Positions 50,868-59,044 of a stretch of 64,000 nt of DNA are shown one piece after another. The stretch comes from Oxalobacteraceae bacterium OTU3CINTB1 (GTDB lineage Bacteria > Pseudomonadota > Gammaproteobacteria > Burkholderiales > Burkholderiaceae_D). The translations under genes were made by a program, and so were the position numbers. Each line of letters begins with the position of its first letter. Position 1 is the stretch's first letter. The stretch lies in contig CP099652.1 in assembly GCA_024123955.1 (NCBI GenBank), positions 992,001 to 1,056,000 on the forward strand, given 5' to 3'. The notes below the pieces were generated by a model. It was given only the letters and a program-made list of their open reading frames with translations. It was not told the DNA's origin and ran no database searches.

Positions 50868-52004
50868 ATGAAAACCTTTCACTGCGACAAGTGTGCCCAA
50901 CAAGTCTTCTTCGAAAACACGCTGTGCTTCAATTGCGACAGCATGCTCGGCTACCAGCCGGAGCAACGCGTCGTCAGCAGCTTCGAGCCGGCGGAGGAGG
51001 GCACGTGGCGCAGCTTGAACAAGAACGACGCCGGCCGCCTCTACAAGCAATGCAGCAACTACGTTAACCATCAAGTCTGCAATTGGATGCTCGATGCCAA
51101 CGATCCGAACGAGTTATGCGCTTCGTGCCAGTTGACGGTCGTCATCCCCACCCTCAGCTCGGAAAAGAACCACCTGTTCTGGCAGCGCCTCGAATCGGCC
51201 AAGCGGCGCTTGCTGTATTCCCTGTACTCGCTGCACCTGACCCCGGTCTCGAAGGAGGAGGACGAGGAAACCGGCCTGGCCTTCCAGTTCCTGGAGGATG
51301 GCCCGGGCGACGACGAGAAGGTGATGACCGGCCACGATAATGGCCTGATCACGCTCAACATCGCCGAGGCCGATCCGGCCCAGCGCGAGCGCACCCGCGA
51401 GCAGATGCACGAACACTACCGCACCTTGCTGGGCCATTTCCGCCACGAGAGCGGGCATTATTACTTCGACCGCCTGATCGCCGACAGCGAGTGGATCGAC
51501 GGCTACCGCGAACTGTTCGGCGACGAGCGCCAGGACTACAGTGAGAGCCTGAAGAAACACTACGAGAACGGCGCGCCGGCCGACTGGGAGCAGCACTTCA
51601 TCAGCACCTACGCCAGCTCGCACCCTTGGGAGGATTGGGCCGAAACCTGGGCGCACTACCTGCACATGATCGATACGCTGGAGACGGCGCACGCCTGCGG
51701 ACTGTCGCTCAAGCCGCGCAAGAAGGAGGAGCCGGAGATGGTGATCACCGCGCCGCCGCTGAAGATCGATTCCTTCGACGAAATCATCGCGGACTGGTTC
51801 GCGCTGACCTATGTGCTCAACAGCTTGAATCGCAGCGTCGGCACGCCCGACTCGTATCCGTTCAAGCTGCCGACGCCGGTCCAGGAAAAGCTGCACTTCA
51901 TTCACAAGGTGGTGTTGGAGCAGGTTGGGAAGAAGAAAGCCAAGCCGGCGCCGAAGACCGCCGTCGCGAGCGATAAAAAAGCGCCGGCGGTGGCAACCGC
52001 ATGA
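50868..52004 (+). CDS. Putative zinc-binding metallopeptidase with N-terminal zinc ribbon
   Basis: The protein has 378 residues. The N-terminal ribbon has paired cysteines C6/C9 and C20/C23 and a second set at C62, C71, C84 and C87. The peptidase motif HESGH (H193, E194, H197) with a further EDWAETWAHYLH block fits the Peptidase_Mx (DUF2248-type) family. A Lys/Ala-rich tail ends the protein. It lies 141 bp after the transglutaminase gene in the same orientation, a neighbour often reported with this cluster. Its substrate could be the product of the ATP-grasp/transglutaminase enzymes, but this is speculation. Confidence 0.82.
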   Translation: MKTFHCDKCAQQVFFENTLCFNCDSMLGYQPEQRVVSSFEPAEEGTWRSLNKNDAGRLYKQCSNYVNHQVCNWMLDANDPNELCASCQLTVVIPTLSSEKNHLFWQRLESAKRRLLYSLYSLHLTPVSKEEDEETGLAFQFLEDGPGDDEKVMTGHDNGLITLNIAEADPAQRERTREQMHEHYRTLLGHFRHESGHYYFDRLIADSEWIDGYRELFGDERQDYSESLKKHYENGAPADWEQHFISTYASSHPWEDWAETWAHYLHMIDTLETAHACGLSLKPRKKEEPEMVITAPPLKIDSFDEIIADWFALTYVLNSLNRSVGTPDSYPFKLPTPVQEKLHFIHKVVLEQVGKKKAKPAPKTAVASDKKAPAVATA

Positions 52005-52023
52005 CGCGCGGCGCGCCGCCGGC

Positions 52024-52797
52024 TCACGGTTTGGCCGGTGGCGGCTGCATCTCGCGCCAGTAGTCGCGCTCTATCCTGGATAAATCCACGTCCCTTGCGG
52101 CCTGGTCGAACGCCCGCTGGTGTATCAAGCCCTGCGCGGTGTGCTGGAAGCACACGTGCACGCTGCGCGTGGAGAACAGATGGTCGGCCGTCTCGATCCG
52201 GTCGCGCTCGCCTTGCGTGTAGCGCTCGGCGGCGAGCAGGTAGCGCAATATGCGCTTCTCGATGACGATGGCGGCGAAGCGTCGCGCCAGCAGCTTGCGC
52301 ACGTTGATCTCATCGCTGATGGCTGGTTCTGCCATTAGCACGCCCGCCCGCGCGAGGCTGTCGAATTGCTCGCCGTACGAGTAGCCGCCCACGGTGCCGA
52401 TGCGCACCGTTTCCAAATCCTTCAGCGCGCCAGCCGCCACCGGCTTGTCCTTCAGGTAGGCCAGCACCGTCTGCCGGCTACCAACGGCGCTGGAAAAATG
52501 GCATACCTTCTCCCGTTCAGGATTGCGGATCAGCGCCACCGCGCCGGCGTAGTCGCGGTCGTGCAGGCCGACTTCCATCGCGCGCTTCCATGGGAAATAG
52601 TCGATCTGAATCTCGTAGCCCATGCGCCTGACCACCGCGCCGATCAACGCGCCCGTCAGCCCGTTCTCGGGCAGCGTGCGGCTGAAAAACGGCGGCCATT
52701 CCTCGGTGGCGAAGCGCATGACGGGCGGCTCGGCGCCGAGCGCCGGGATGCTCAGCAATAAACCTGCGCAAAATTTCAACAGCCGTAACAGCTTCAA
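52024..52797 (-). CDS. Periplasmic substrate-binding protein (family 3, amino-acid/polar type)
   Basis: The protein has 257 residues from a TTG at 52795-52797, which starts a signal peptide (LKLLRLLKFCAGLLLSIPALGA) read as LKLLRLLKFCAG then LLLSIPALGA. The longer open frame to 52908 adds residues that do not resemble a secreted protein. The SBP_bac_3 fold is recognised from MRFATEEWPPFFSRTLPENG and GLTGALIGAVVRRMGYEIQI. It has an IGTVGGYSYGEQFDSLARAG domain crossover. No permease genes are adjacent, and such orphan proteins often act as sensors or non-transporting binding proteins. A run of G's upstream serves as the ribosome-binding site. Confidence 0.78.
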   Translation of the reverse strand: MKLLRLLKFCAGLLLSIPALGAEPPVMRFATEEWPPFFSRTLPENGLTGALIGAVVRRMGYEIQIDYFPWKRAMEVGLHDRDYAGAVALIRNPEREKVCHFSSAVGSRQTVLAYLKDKPVAAGALKDLETVRIGTVGGYSYGEQFDSLARAGVLMAEPAISDEINVRKLLARRFAAIVIEKRILRYLLAAERYTQGERDRIETADHLFSTRSVHVCFQHTAQGLIHQRAFDQAARDVDLSRIERDYWREMQPPPAKP

Positions 52798-52932
52798 GCA
52801 GCCCCCAATCCCACCGCGACGGCGGTGAACGTGTCGACTATGCTCCCACAGTTCTTCGGCAGCCGCAAAGCTTGTTGCCGGAGGGTGACTTCCACTGGGA
52901 GGCGCCACATGCGTTATGCAAGTGAGGTGAGC

Positions 52933-54297
52933 TCAGCGGTGGACTTGGCCCAGCAATGCGTCGATCAATTGCCGGCTGTCGTACGGGCTGTCCGGCAGCG
53001 GAAGATCTGGCCGCACGAGCGCAGGCTCGGCCGCGCCGGAAGGCCGCTGGAAGATCCGGCGCGGCACGCTGAATCCCAGGCCGCTGGCGGGCAGCGCGAA
53101 GTTCTGCGTGCCGCCGCTTTGCCGCGTGCGCGCCGAACCGGGCGCGCCGGCCACCTTGGCGAAGCCGAAGTCCTGCACCACGTTGCTGAACAGGATGGCC
53201 GACGAGTAGGTGTTGCGTCCCACCAGCACGTAGGTGGCGCCGCCGAAACGCAGCGGCTCGTCCGCTTGCGGCGGCAGCCATTTTTCTATCGATCCGTCGA
53301 CCACGTCGCCCAACTTTTCGGTGGCGCTCTCGCGGCCCTTGATTACCTTCTTCTTGTACGTCGACGCCCAGCGATACGGCTTGTCGGCGATGTAGCGCAG
53401 GATGCCGTCCATCCACATGTCGTCGTTGCCGCCGCCGTTGGCGCGCACGTCGATCAGCAGCGTCTTAACCTTGGCGTCGCGCAGCTGGGTGAAGGCGCGC
53501 TCGGTGAAGTCGGTGAACTGTTTTTTGTCCGGCCAGTAAAAGGTGTTGACCGTCATGAGCGCGGCGCTACCGGGCAGCAGCTCGAAACGGAACTGCCGGT
53601 CGAATTGCGATCGTCCGTCCAGGTAGGCGGGCAGCCTGCGGCCGGCCTCGGCGTGCAGGCGCCGGCCATCGGCGGTCAGCACATCGAACCGGGCCGTGTC
53701 GCCGTACATCTTCCAATACAGGAAGGGCCAGCGGGTCGACAGCAGGTCGGCACGGAAGGCGGGCGTGTCGCCATGGCAGCGTTCCAGCAGCTCGGCGACC
53801 ACGCGCCGCGCGGGCACGCCGTTGATCTGTTCGATGCGCGCGCCGGCCAGCGGGGAGGCCGCGCCGCCCAGTTCGGCGCGCACGGTCAGGCCGCCTTGCG
53901 CGTCCACCACCACTTCATAGGGGAAGAAGCCGCCGCCGCCCGCGATGAACGCCTCGCTCTGGCCGCCGGCGTCGGGTTGCGTCACGACCATGTGGGCGTC
54001 CGCGAAGACGGGGTTGAGCGTGGCCAGCAGCCGCCAGACCTGGTCGCGTGTCATCGGTTTGTCCAGTTGCGCGTCGATGCGCCGGTAGGTCTGCCGCAAT
54101 TGTTCGGCGTCGACCGAGAATCCGGGATCGGGATGGGTGCTGGCGATGGCGTCCTGGATGAAGCGCAGGTCGGCGCGCAACTGTTCAGGCGTGAAGACGG
54201 GCGCCGTTTGCGCCTGGGCGCAATGCGCGGCCAGCAAGGTGGCGGTGGCGATCAGGGCGAGCAAGGCCGGCCGGGCGAAGCGGAGGGTGGGCGTCAT
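52933..54297 (-). CDS. S41 family peptidase (C-terminal processing protease-like)
   Basis: The protein has 454 residues with a signal peptide ending at about AQA before QTAPVF. The N-terminal helical segment is followed by a PDZ-like region (ARIEQINGVPARRVVAELLE) and the S41 core: VKTLLIDVRANGGGNDDMW and the nucleophile serine in GRNTYSSAILFSNVV. It is a periplasmic serine protease, but it lacks the classic CtpA length and C-terminal region, so its substrates are unknown. It is divergent from the catalase-family gene with 202 bp between them. Confidence 0.85.
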   Translation of the reverse strand: MTPTLRFARPALLALIATATLLAAHCAQAQTAPVFTPEQLRADLRFIQDAIASTHPDPGFSVDAEQLRQTYRRIDAQLDKPMTRDQVWRLLATLNPVFADAHMVVTQPDAGGQSEAFIAGGGGFFPYEVVVDAQGGLTVRAELGGAASPLAGARIEQINGVPARRVVAELLERCHGDTPAFRADLLSTRWPFLYWKMYGDTARFDVLTADGRRLHAEAGRRLPAYLDGRSQFDRQFRFELLPGSAALMTVNTFYWPDKKQFTDFTERAFTQLRDAKVKTLLIDVRANGGGNDDMWMDGILRYIADKPYRWASTYKKKVIKGRESATEKLGDVVDGSIEKWLPPQADEPLRFGGATYVLVGRNTYSSAILFSNVVQDFGFAKVAGAPGSARTRQSGGTQNFALPASGLGFSVPRRIFQRPSGAAEPALVRPDLPLPDSPYDSRQLIDALLGQVHR

Positions 54298-54499
54298 CGG
54301 TTTCCATCAGTAAAGATCCATGGGATGACTGTAGTGCCTGCCGGTGGCGTTGACCAGCGGTGGGCGACGAACTGCGGGTTTGACGGTATGGAATGCCTTA
54401 TTGCCGGTGTGGCACGGTTGTGGGTGTGGCACGCAACAGACATTGCAGAGCAATGACGGCATCATCGACCAGTCAGCCAACTAGCCCGCAGGATACAAA

Positions 54500-55606
54500 A
54501 TGGATTCCCCCACCCGCCATCTGAACCAACCGCTCCCCTATGACCCGTCCTACGAAATCGAGGAGGAGGACGAGGCCAAGACCATCGCCGGCCTGCAGGA
54601 TGCCATGCGCAACGTTGCCGAGACCGTCCACAAGGACAGCGGCCACGCGCCGCGCGGTGTGCATGCCAAGAGCCACGGTTTGCTGCGAGGCCAGTTGCGG
54701 GTGCTGGACCGGATTCCGCCGGACTACTCGCAGGGTCTGTTCGCCACCGCCGGCGAGTATCCGGTGGTGATGCGCCTGTCGACCACGCCCGGCGATCTGC
54801 TGGACGACAAGGTGTCGACGCCGCGCGGCATGGCGATCAAGATCGTCGGCGTGCCCGGCGAACGGCTGGCGGACACCGAGGGCGACACCACGCAGGACTT
54901 CGTCATGGTCAACGGGCCGGTGTTCCTGTCGCCGACCGCCAAGCAATTCCTGAACAGCGCCAAGCTGCTGGCTGCCACCACCGACAAGGTGCCGGCGTTG
55001 AAGAAGGCCTTTTCGGCGGCGCTGCAAGGCGCGGAGAAGGCGATCGAGGCGGTTGGCGGCGAGAGCGCCGCGCTGAAGGGAATCGGCGGCCACCCGGAAA
55101 CCCATATCCTCGGCGAGACATTTTTCACGCAGGTGCCGGTGCTGTTCGGCCGCTACATGGCCAAGCTGTCGCTGGTGCCGGTGTCGCCGGAACTGGTCGC
55201 GCTGAAGGACCAGCCGGTCGATCTGGATGGCAAGCCCAACGGCCTGCGCGGCGCGGTGGTCGATTTCATGACCGAACACGCGGCCGAGTGGGAGTTGCGG
55301 GTGCAGCTGTGCAACGATCTGGCGACGATGCCGATCGAGGACGCGACGGTCGAGTGGACCAGCCCGTGGGTGGCGGTGGCGCGCATCAGCGCCGGGCCGC
55401 AGGCGGGGTGGACGCACGGGCTGTCGGTGCTGGTGGACGACGGCATGCAGTTCAGTCCGTGGCACTGCATCGCCGCCCACCGTCCGTTGGGTTCCATCAT
55501 GCGCGTGCGGCGCGCCGTGTACGCGGCGTCGGCGCGCTTCCGCGCCGAGCGCAACGGCACGCCGATCGCCGAGCCGGTCAACCTCGACCATTGGCGTGAG
55601 CACTGA
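54500..55606 (+). CDS. Catalase family protein (heme peroxidase-like, short form)
   Basis: The protein has 368 residues. It belongs to the catalase superfamily: RGVHAKSHGLLRGQ contains the likely distal histidine (H55), VVMRLSTTPGDLLDD and RGMAIKIVG match catalase blocks, and the end HRPLGSIMRVRRAVYAASARFR fits the short 'catalase family peroxidase' group. Short forms may act as peroxidases or fatty-acid hydroperoxide enzymes rather than true catalases. No signal peptide is visible. The gene stands alone and is followed by repeat copy C. Confidence 0.82.
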   Translation: MDSPTRHLNQPLPYDPSYEIEEEDEAKTIAGLQDAMRNVAETVHKDSGHAPRGVHAKSHGLLRGQLRVLDRIPPDYSQGLFATAGEYPVVMRLSTTPGDLLDDKVSTPRGMAIKIVGVPGERLADTEGDTTQDFVMVNGPVFLSPTAKQFLNSAKLLAATTDKVPALKKAFSAALQGAEKAIEAVGGESAALKGIGGHPETHILGETFFTQVPVLFGRYMAKLSLVPVSPELVALKDQPVDLDGKPNGLRGAVVDFMTEHAAEWELRVQLCNDLATMPIEDATVEWTSPWVAVARISAGPQAGWTHGLSVLVDDGMQFSPWHCIAAHRPLGSIMRVRRAVYAASARFRAERNGTPIAEPVNLDHWREH

Positions 55607-55629
55607 TCGACGCCTTCGACGGCGCATAG

Positions 55630-55740
55630 ATGGCGGTTTACGGCGTTCCGCCTAATCCGCCCTACGTGTTTCCGAGGGCACTCCACGTGTGGGTCCACGG
55701 GAGACACGTAGGGCGGATTAGCGTAGCGTAATCCGCCATG
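55630..55740. repeat. Dispersed palindromic repeat, copy C (TAGGGCGGATTAG family, everted)
   Basis: The half ending in CGCCCTACGTGTTTCC (55630-55674) precedes the half starting GGAGACACGTAGGGCGGATTAG (55700-55721, continuing to 55740). This is the reverse order of copies A and B. The flanks carry GACGGCGC and GCGCCGTC, which match the centre of copy B. It fills the convergent gap between the catalase and TonB genes. Confidence 0.8.
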
Positions 55741-55763
55741 CACGCGCCGTCGACGGCCCGCGA

Positions 55764-58700
55764 TCAATACTTGTAATTCAACCCCACCACGAAGGTCCGC
55801 CCCGAGTGCACGTACAGCAAGGTGTCGTTGCGCTGGCTGTCACGCCCGTAACGCAGCGGCGTGTCGTTCAGGTTCTGCCCCTCCAGACTGACGCGCAACT
55901 GCGGGGTGATGTTGTACGACATGCTGAAGTCGATGTTGGTCGAGCCATCGACCACGGTGAAGTCGTGTCCCTGCACATCGCCCAGCACGTTGAGCAGATA
56001 CGACGAACGGTGCGCCGCCGACACCCGCGCGCTGAACGTCTTGTCCTCGTAGAACAACGTCAGGTTGTGCGCCTTCGGTGACAGGCCGGTGAAGTTGGCG
56101 CGCCGCGTCAGCAGCTCATTGGCGGCCGTGTTCGGGTTGTCCACCCGCGTGATGTACGTGATCTTCGAATCGACGTGCGTATAGTTGGCCAGCAGGCCGA
56201 AATTGGCCCAGATCCCCGGCAGGAAGCTGAACGGCGCCTGCAGGTTGAACTCGTACCCGGTCAGCGGGCCGCCCGGCGTGTTGACCTGGCGGTTGACCAC
56301 CACCGTGGTGTTGGGCAAGGTGGCGCAGGCCGGCGTGCCGCCGGTGATGCTGCAACCGCCGCCCAGCAGGATCGATTCCGGCAAGCCCAGCGACGAGAAC
56401 ACCGCGCGCTCCGACACGCCCTGGATAAAGGTGCCGATATCCTTGTGGAAGGCGCCCACCGACACCATCGCGTTCTTGGCGTAGTACCACTCGGCCTGCA
56501 CGTCGTAGGTCTTGGCGCGGATCGGCGCCAGATTGGGGTTGCCGATCGTGACCGTCTGCACCTGCGTGCTGAGCGTGGTCGACGGCGCCAGGTCGGTGTA
56601 TTCCGGACGCGCCAAGGTCTTGCCGGCCGAGAAGCGCAGCATGACGTCGTGCGGCAGGGTGGCCGAGACGTTGAGCGCCGGCAGGGTGTCGCGGTAGCTG
56701 TTCTTGAATCGCGCCGGTTCCAGCACGCCGTTGGCGTTGAGCAGCGCGAAGCTGTCGACGTTGGTGCGGGCGTGGCGCACGCCGACATTGCCGCGCAGCG
56801 GAATCGAGAACAGGTCGTATTTGAAGTCGGCCGCCAGGAATAGCGCCTTGATCGACTCGTCGACGCCACGGTTGGCCTGGTTCAAAAAGTTGTAGCTCGA
56901 ACCCGGCACCTCGGTGCAATGGCACTCGATGTTGTAGACCTTGAGGAACTTGTCGAGGTCGACGGCCGCCCACGCGTTCGGCACGCCGCCGCCGCCCAGG
57001 CCCTTGCCGAAGCCGCCGATCTGGCGCGTGATGTCGCCCATGCCGACGCCGGCCGGCAAGGTCAGGCCGTTGCCGCCGGAGCCGATCTCGACGTTGGTCC
57101 AGGTGTTGTCGCGCTTGGAGAAGCCGGTGCGCAAGGTCAGGTTGTCGTTAAGCTCGTAGCTGGCGTTGACCTGGTTGGTCTTGAGCGTGTTGCGGGTGTG
57201 CAGATAGCGGCCGACGAACTGGCCGTGGAAGGTGCCGTCCGCCTCCTGCGGCGCGAAGCTGAAGTTGTTCGGGTTGGTGACGTCGATGCCGAAGTTCATC
57301 GTCGGTACGTTGCGGTTGTTGCGGAAGTCGAAGGAGTAGCCGTTGGCGTTGGGCGAGTCGAACTGCACCGTGGTGCGCTGCGGCTCGTCCAGGTCCGAAC
57401 GCGACTGGCCGGTCAGGAAATCGATCTTCAGCCGGTCGGTGACATCGTGGCGGCCCGACAACACGTGCTGCCGGAACAAGGTCGAGTAGACGTCGAGCAG
57501 CCCTTCGCTGCGGATGTCGACCGCGTTGAACTTGCCGTAGTCCCAGCTGCCGGCTTCGTTGAAATGGCTCTCCAGGATCGACGTCTGCGGCTTGCCGTTC
57601 GATTGCCCCAGGCTGCGGCCGAAAGAGATGGCCGAGATGTAGTTGTCGTAGCGCTTGTTGTTGAACTTGCCGCCGAGCAGATCGAGATTGAGCTCGGTGC
57701 TGCTGCTGGGGCGCCATTGCAGCGAGCCGGTCACGCCGGAGCGCTCGTACTGGGTCATCGAGCGGCGGTAGCGCGGGATGCGTGGCGCGAACGCGCCCGA
57801 GCCGGGCAGTGGATTGGCGACGGTTCCCCCGTAGTTGTCGGTGCGCGACATGACGTCGTTGTACGCGGCCAGGTTGGACGTGCGCGGCACGCCGAAGCCG
57901 CAGTTGGCCGCGTTGATGCCCTTGACGGCGTTGTTGGCGGGATTCTGCGGCGCGTAGCCGGCCGGGGCGCAAAAGCCGCCGTCGTTGCTGGCGCTGAGCA
58001 ATTCGACCGCCTCGTAGCCTTCCTCCTGCACCGTGCGTTTCGAATAGGCGGCCGAGATCAGCGCGCCGAACTGGCCGTACGGCGTTTTCCAGCGGTCCGA
58101 CAGCAGCGCCGTCACGCGCGGGCTGTATTTTTCCGACAGCGAGTTGTGCATCTCCTGCGCGCCCAGGCTGAAGGTGCGGCCCTTGAAGTCGAACGGGCGC
58201 GCCGTGCGCAGGTCGACGGTGGCCCCGAGCGAGCCTTCCTCGACGCTGGCCTCGGAGGTCTTGCGCACCTCCAGGCTGTTGAACAGTTCGGAAGCGAACA
58301 CGGAAAAGTCAAAGCCGCGTCCACGGTTGGTGCTGCCGTTGATGTCGGAGGCGCCGGTGGCCGTCACGCCCTCGATGCCGTTGATGCGCACGCGCGTGAA
58401 GCCGGCGTTCAGGCCGCGCACGGTGATCTGCTTGCCCTCGCCGCCGTCGCCGCGCGTGAGCGACACGCCCGGCACCCGCTGCAGCGATTCGGCCAAGTTG
58501 GCGTCGGGGAACTTGGCGATGTCCTCGGCCTTGATGACGTCGATGATGCCGTCGCTGGCGCGCTTGGTGTTCAGCGCACTGTTGAGGCTGGCGCGGAAGC
58601 CGGTCACGACCACCACGGAGTCGGCGGACTGCGCGGACGCTGGCGTCGTTGCCGGCGCCGGTTCGGCGGGGGAGGTTTGCGCGTGCGCGGATGTGGCCAC

Positions 58701-58784
58701 GGTGGCCATCGCGGCCATCGCGGCCAGCACGCCGCCGACGGCGAGCACGGACGGTTTGAGCGGACTTGGGTTCCGGTTCTTCAT
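55764..58784 (-). CDS. TonB-dependent receptor (large, TIGR01782-type)
   Basis: The protein has 1006 residues with a signal peptide ending at AHA before QTSPAEPAPA. The plug begins VVVVTGFRASLNSALNTKR and contains LQRVPGVSLTRGDGGEGKQI and TVRGLNAGFTRVRINGIEG, the hallmark of the TonB-Xanth-Caul group. The barrel ends in the aromatic FVVGLNYKY. Receptors of this group typically import carbohydrates or other complex nutrients rather than siderophores. No SusD, hydrolase or transporter is adjacent, but a hybrid histidine kinase is divergently transcribed and may control it. Confidence 0.92.
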   Translation of the reverse strand: MKNRNPSPLKPSVLAVGGVLAAMAAMATVATSAHAQTSPAEPAPATTPASAQSADSVVVVTGFRASLNSALNTKRASDGIIDVIKAEDIAKFPDANLAESLQRVPGVSLTRGDGGEGKQITVRGLNAGFTRVRINGIEGVTATGASDINGSTNRGRGFDFSVFASELFNSLEVRKTSEASVEEGSLGATVDLRTARPFDFKGRTFSLGAQEMHNSLSEKYSPRVTALLSDRWKTPYGQFGALISAAYSKRTVQEEGYEAVELLSASNDGGFCAPAGYAPQNPANNAVKGINAANCGFGVPRTSNLAAYNDVMSRTDNYGGTVANPLPGSGAFAPRIPRYRRSMTQYERSGVTGSLQWRPSSSTELNLDLLGGKFNNKRYDNYISAISFGRSLGQSNGKPQTSILESHFNEAGSWDYGKFNAVDIRSEGLLDVYSTLFRQHVLSGRHDVTDRLKIDFLTGQSRSDLDEPQRTTVQFDSPNANGYSFDFRNNRNVPTMNFGIDVTNPNNFSFAPQEADGTFHGQFVGRYLHTRNTLKTNQVNASYELNDNLTLRTGFSKRDNTWTNVEIGSGGNGLTLPAGVGMGDITRQIGGFGKGLGGGGVPNAWAAVDLDKFLKVYNIECHCTEVPGSSYNFLNQANRGVDESIKALFLAADFKYDLFSIPLRGNVGVRHARTNVDSFALLNANGVLEPARFKNSYRDTLPALNVSATLPHDVMLRFSAGKTLARPEYTDLAPSTTLSTQVQTVTIGNPNLAPIRAKTYDVQAEWYYAKNAMVSVGAFHKDIGTFIQGVSERAVFSSLGLPESILLGGGCSITGGTPACATLPNTTVVVNRQVNTPGGPLTGYEFNLQAPFSFLPGIWANFGLLANYTHVDSKITYITRVDNPNTAANELLTRRANFTGLSPKAHNLTLFYEDKTFSARVSAAHRSSYLLNVLGDVQGHDFTVVDGSTNIDFSMSYNITPQLRVSLEGQNLNDTPLRYGRDSQRNDTLLYVHSGRTFVVGLNYKY

Positions 58785-59044
58785 GCGTATCCTTTTGTAT
58801 TTTTTGATGCTGTGTGGATGTCTCTCCCTGCTTGGGAAAATCGATCATATGCGACTTCAACGCGCGAAAAATCGGCGTCGCGGAAACGATCAGTGAGTTG
58901 ATTTATTGGGGGAGGTTGCGGGCGTTGGCGTTGCTTGCTAACTACAATTCGCGTCGCCGGGAAAGGTTCGATCCCGCGCGCGCCTATTGTGCGCCGCCGT
59001 ACAGTGCTCTTGCTACACTTTGGCTTTCGGCACATAAAGTCATC

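Noticed and set aside
56919..58901. A 660-codon plus-strand frame opposite the large TonB receptor
   Set aside because: The minus-strand receptor has a signal peptide and family motifs; this frame has no recognisable domain.
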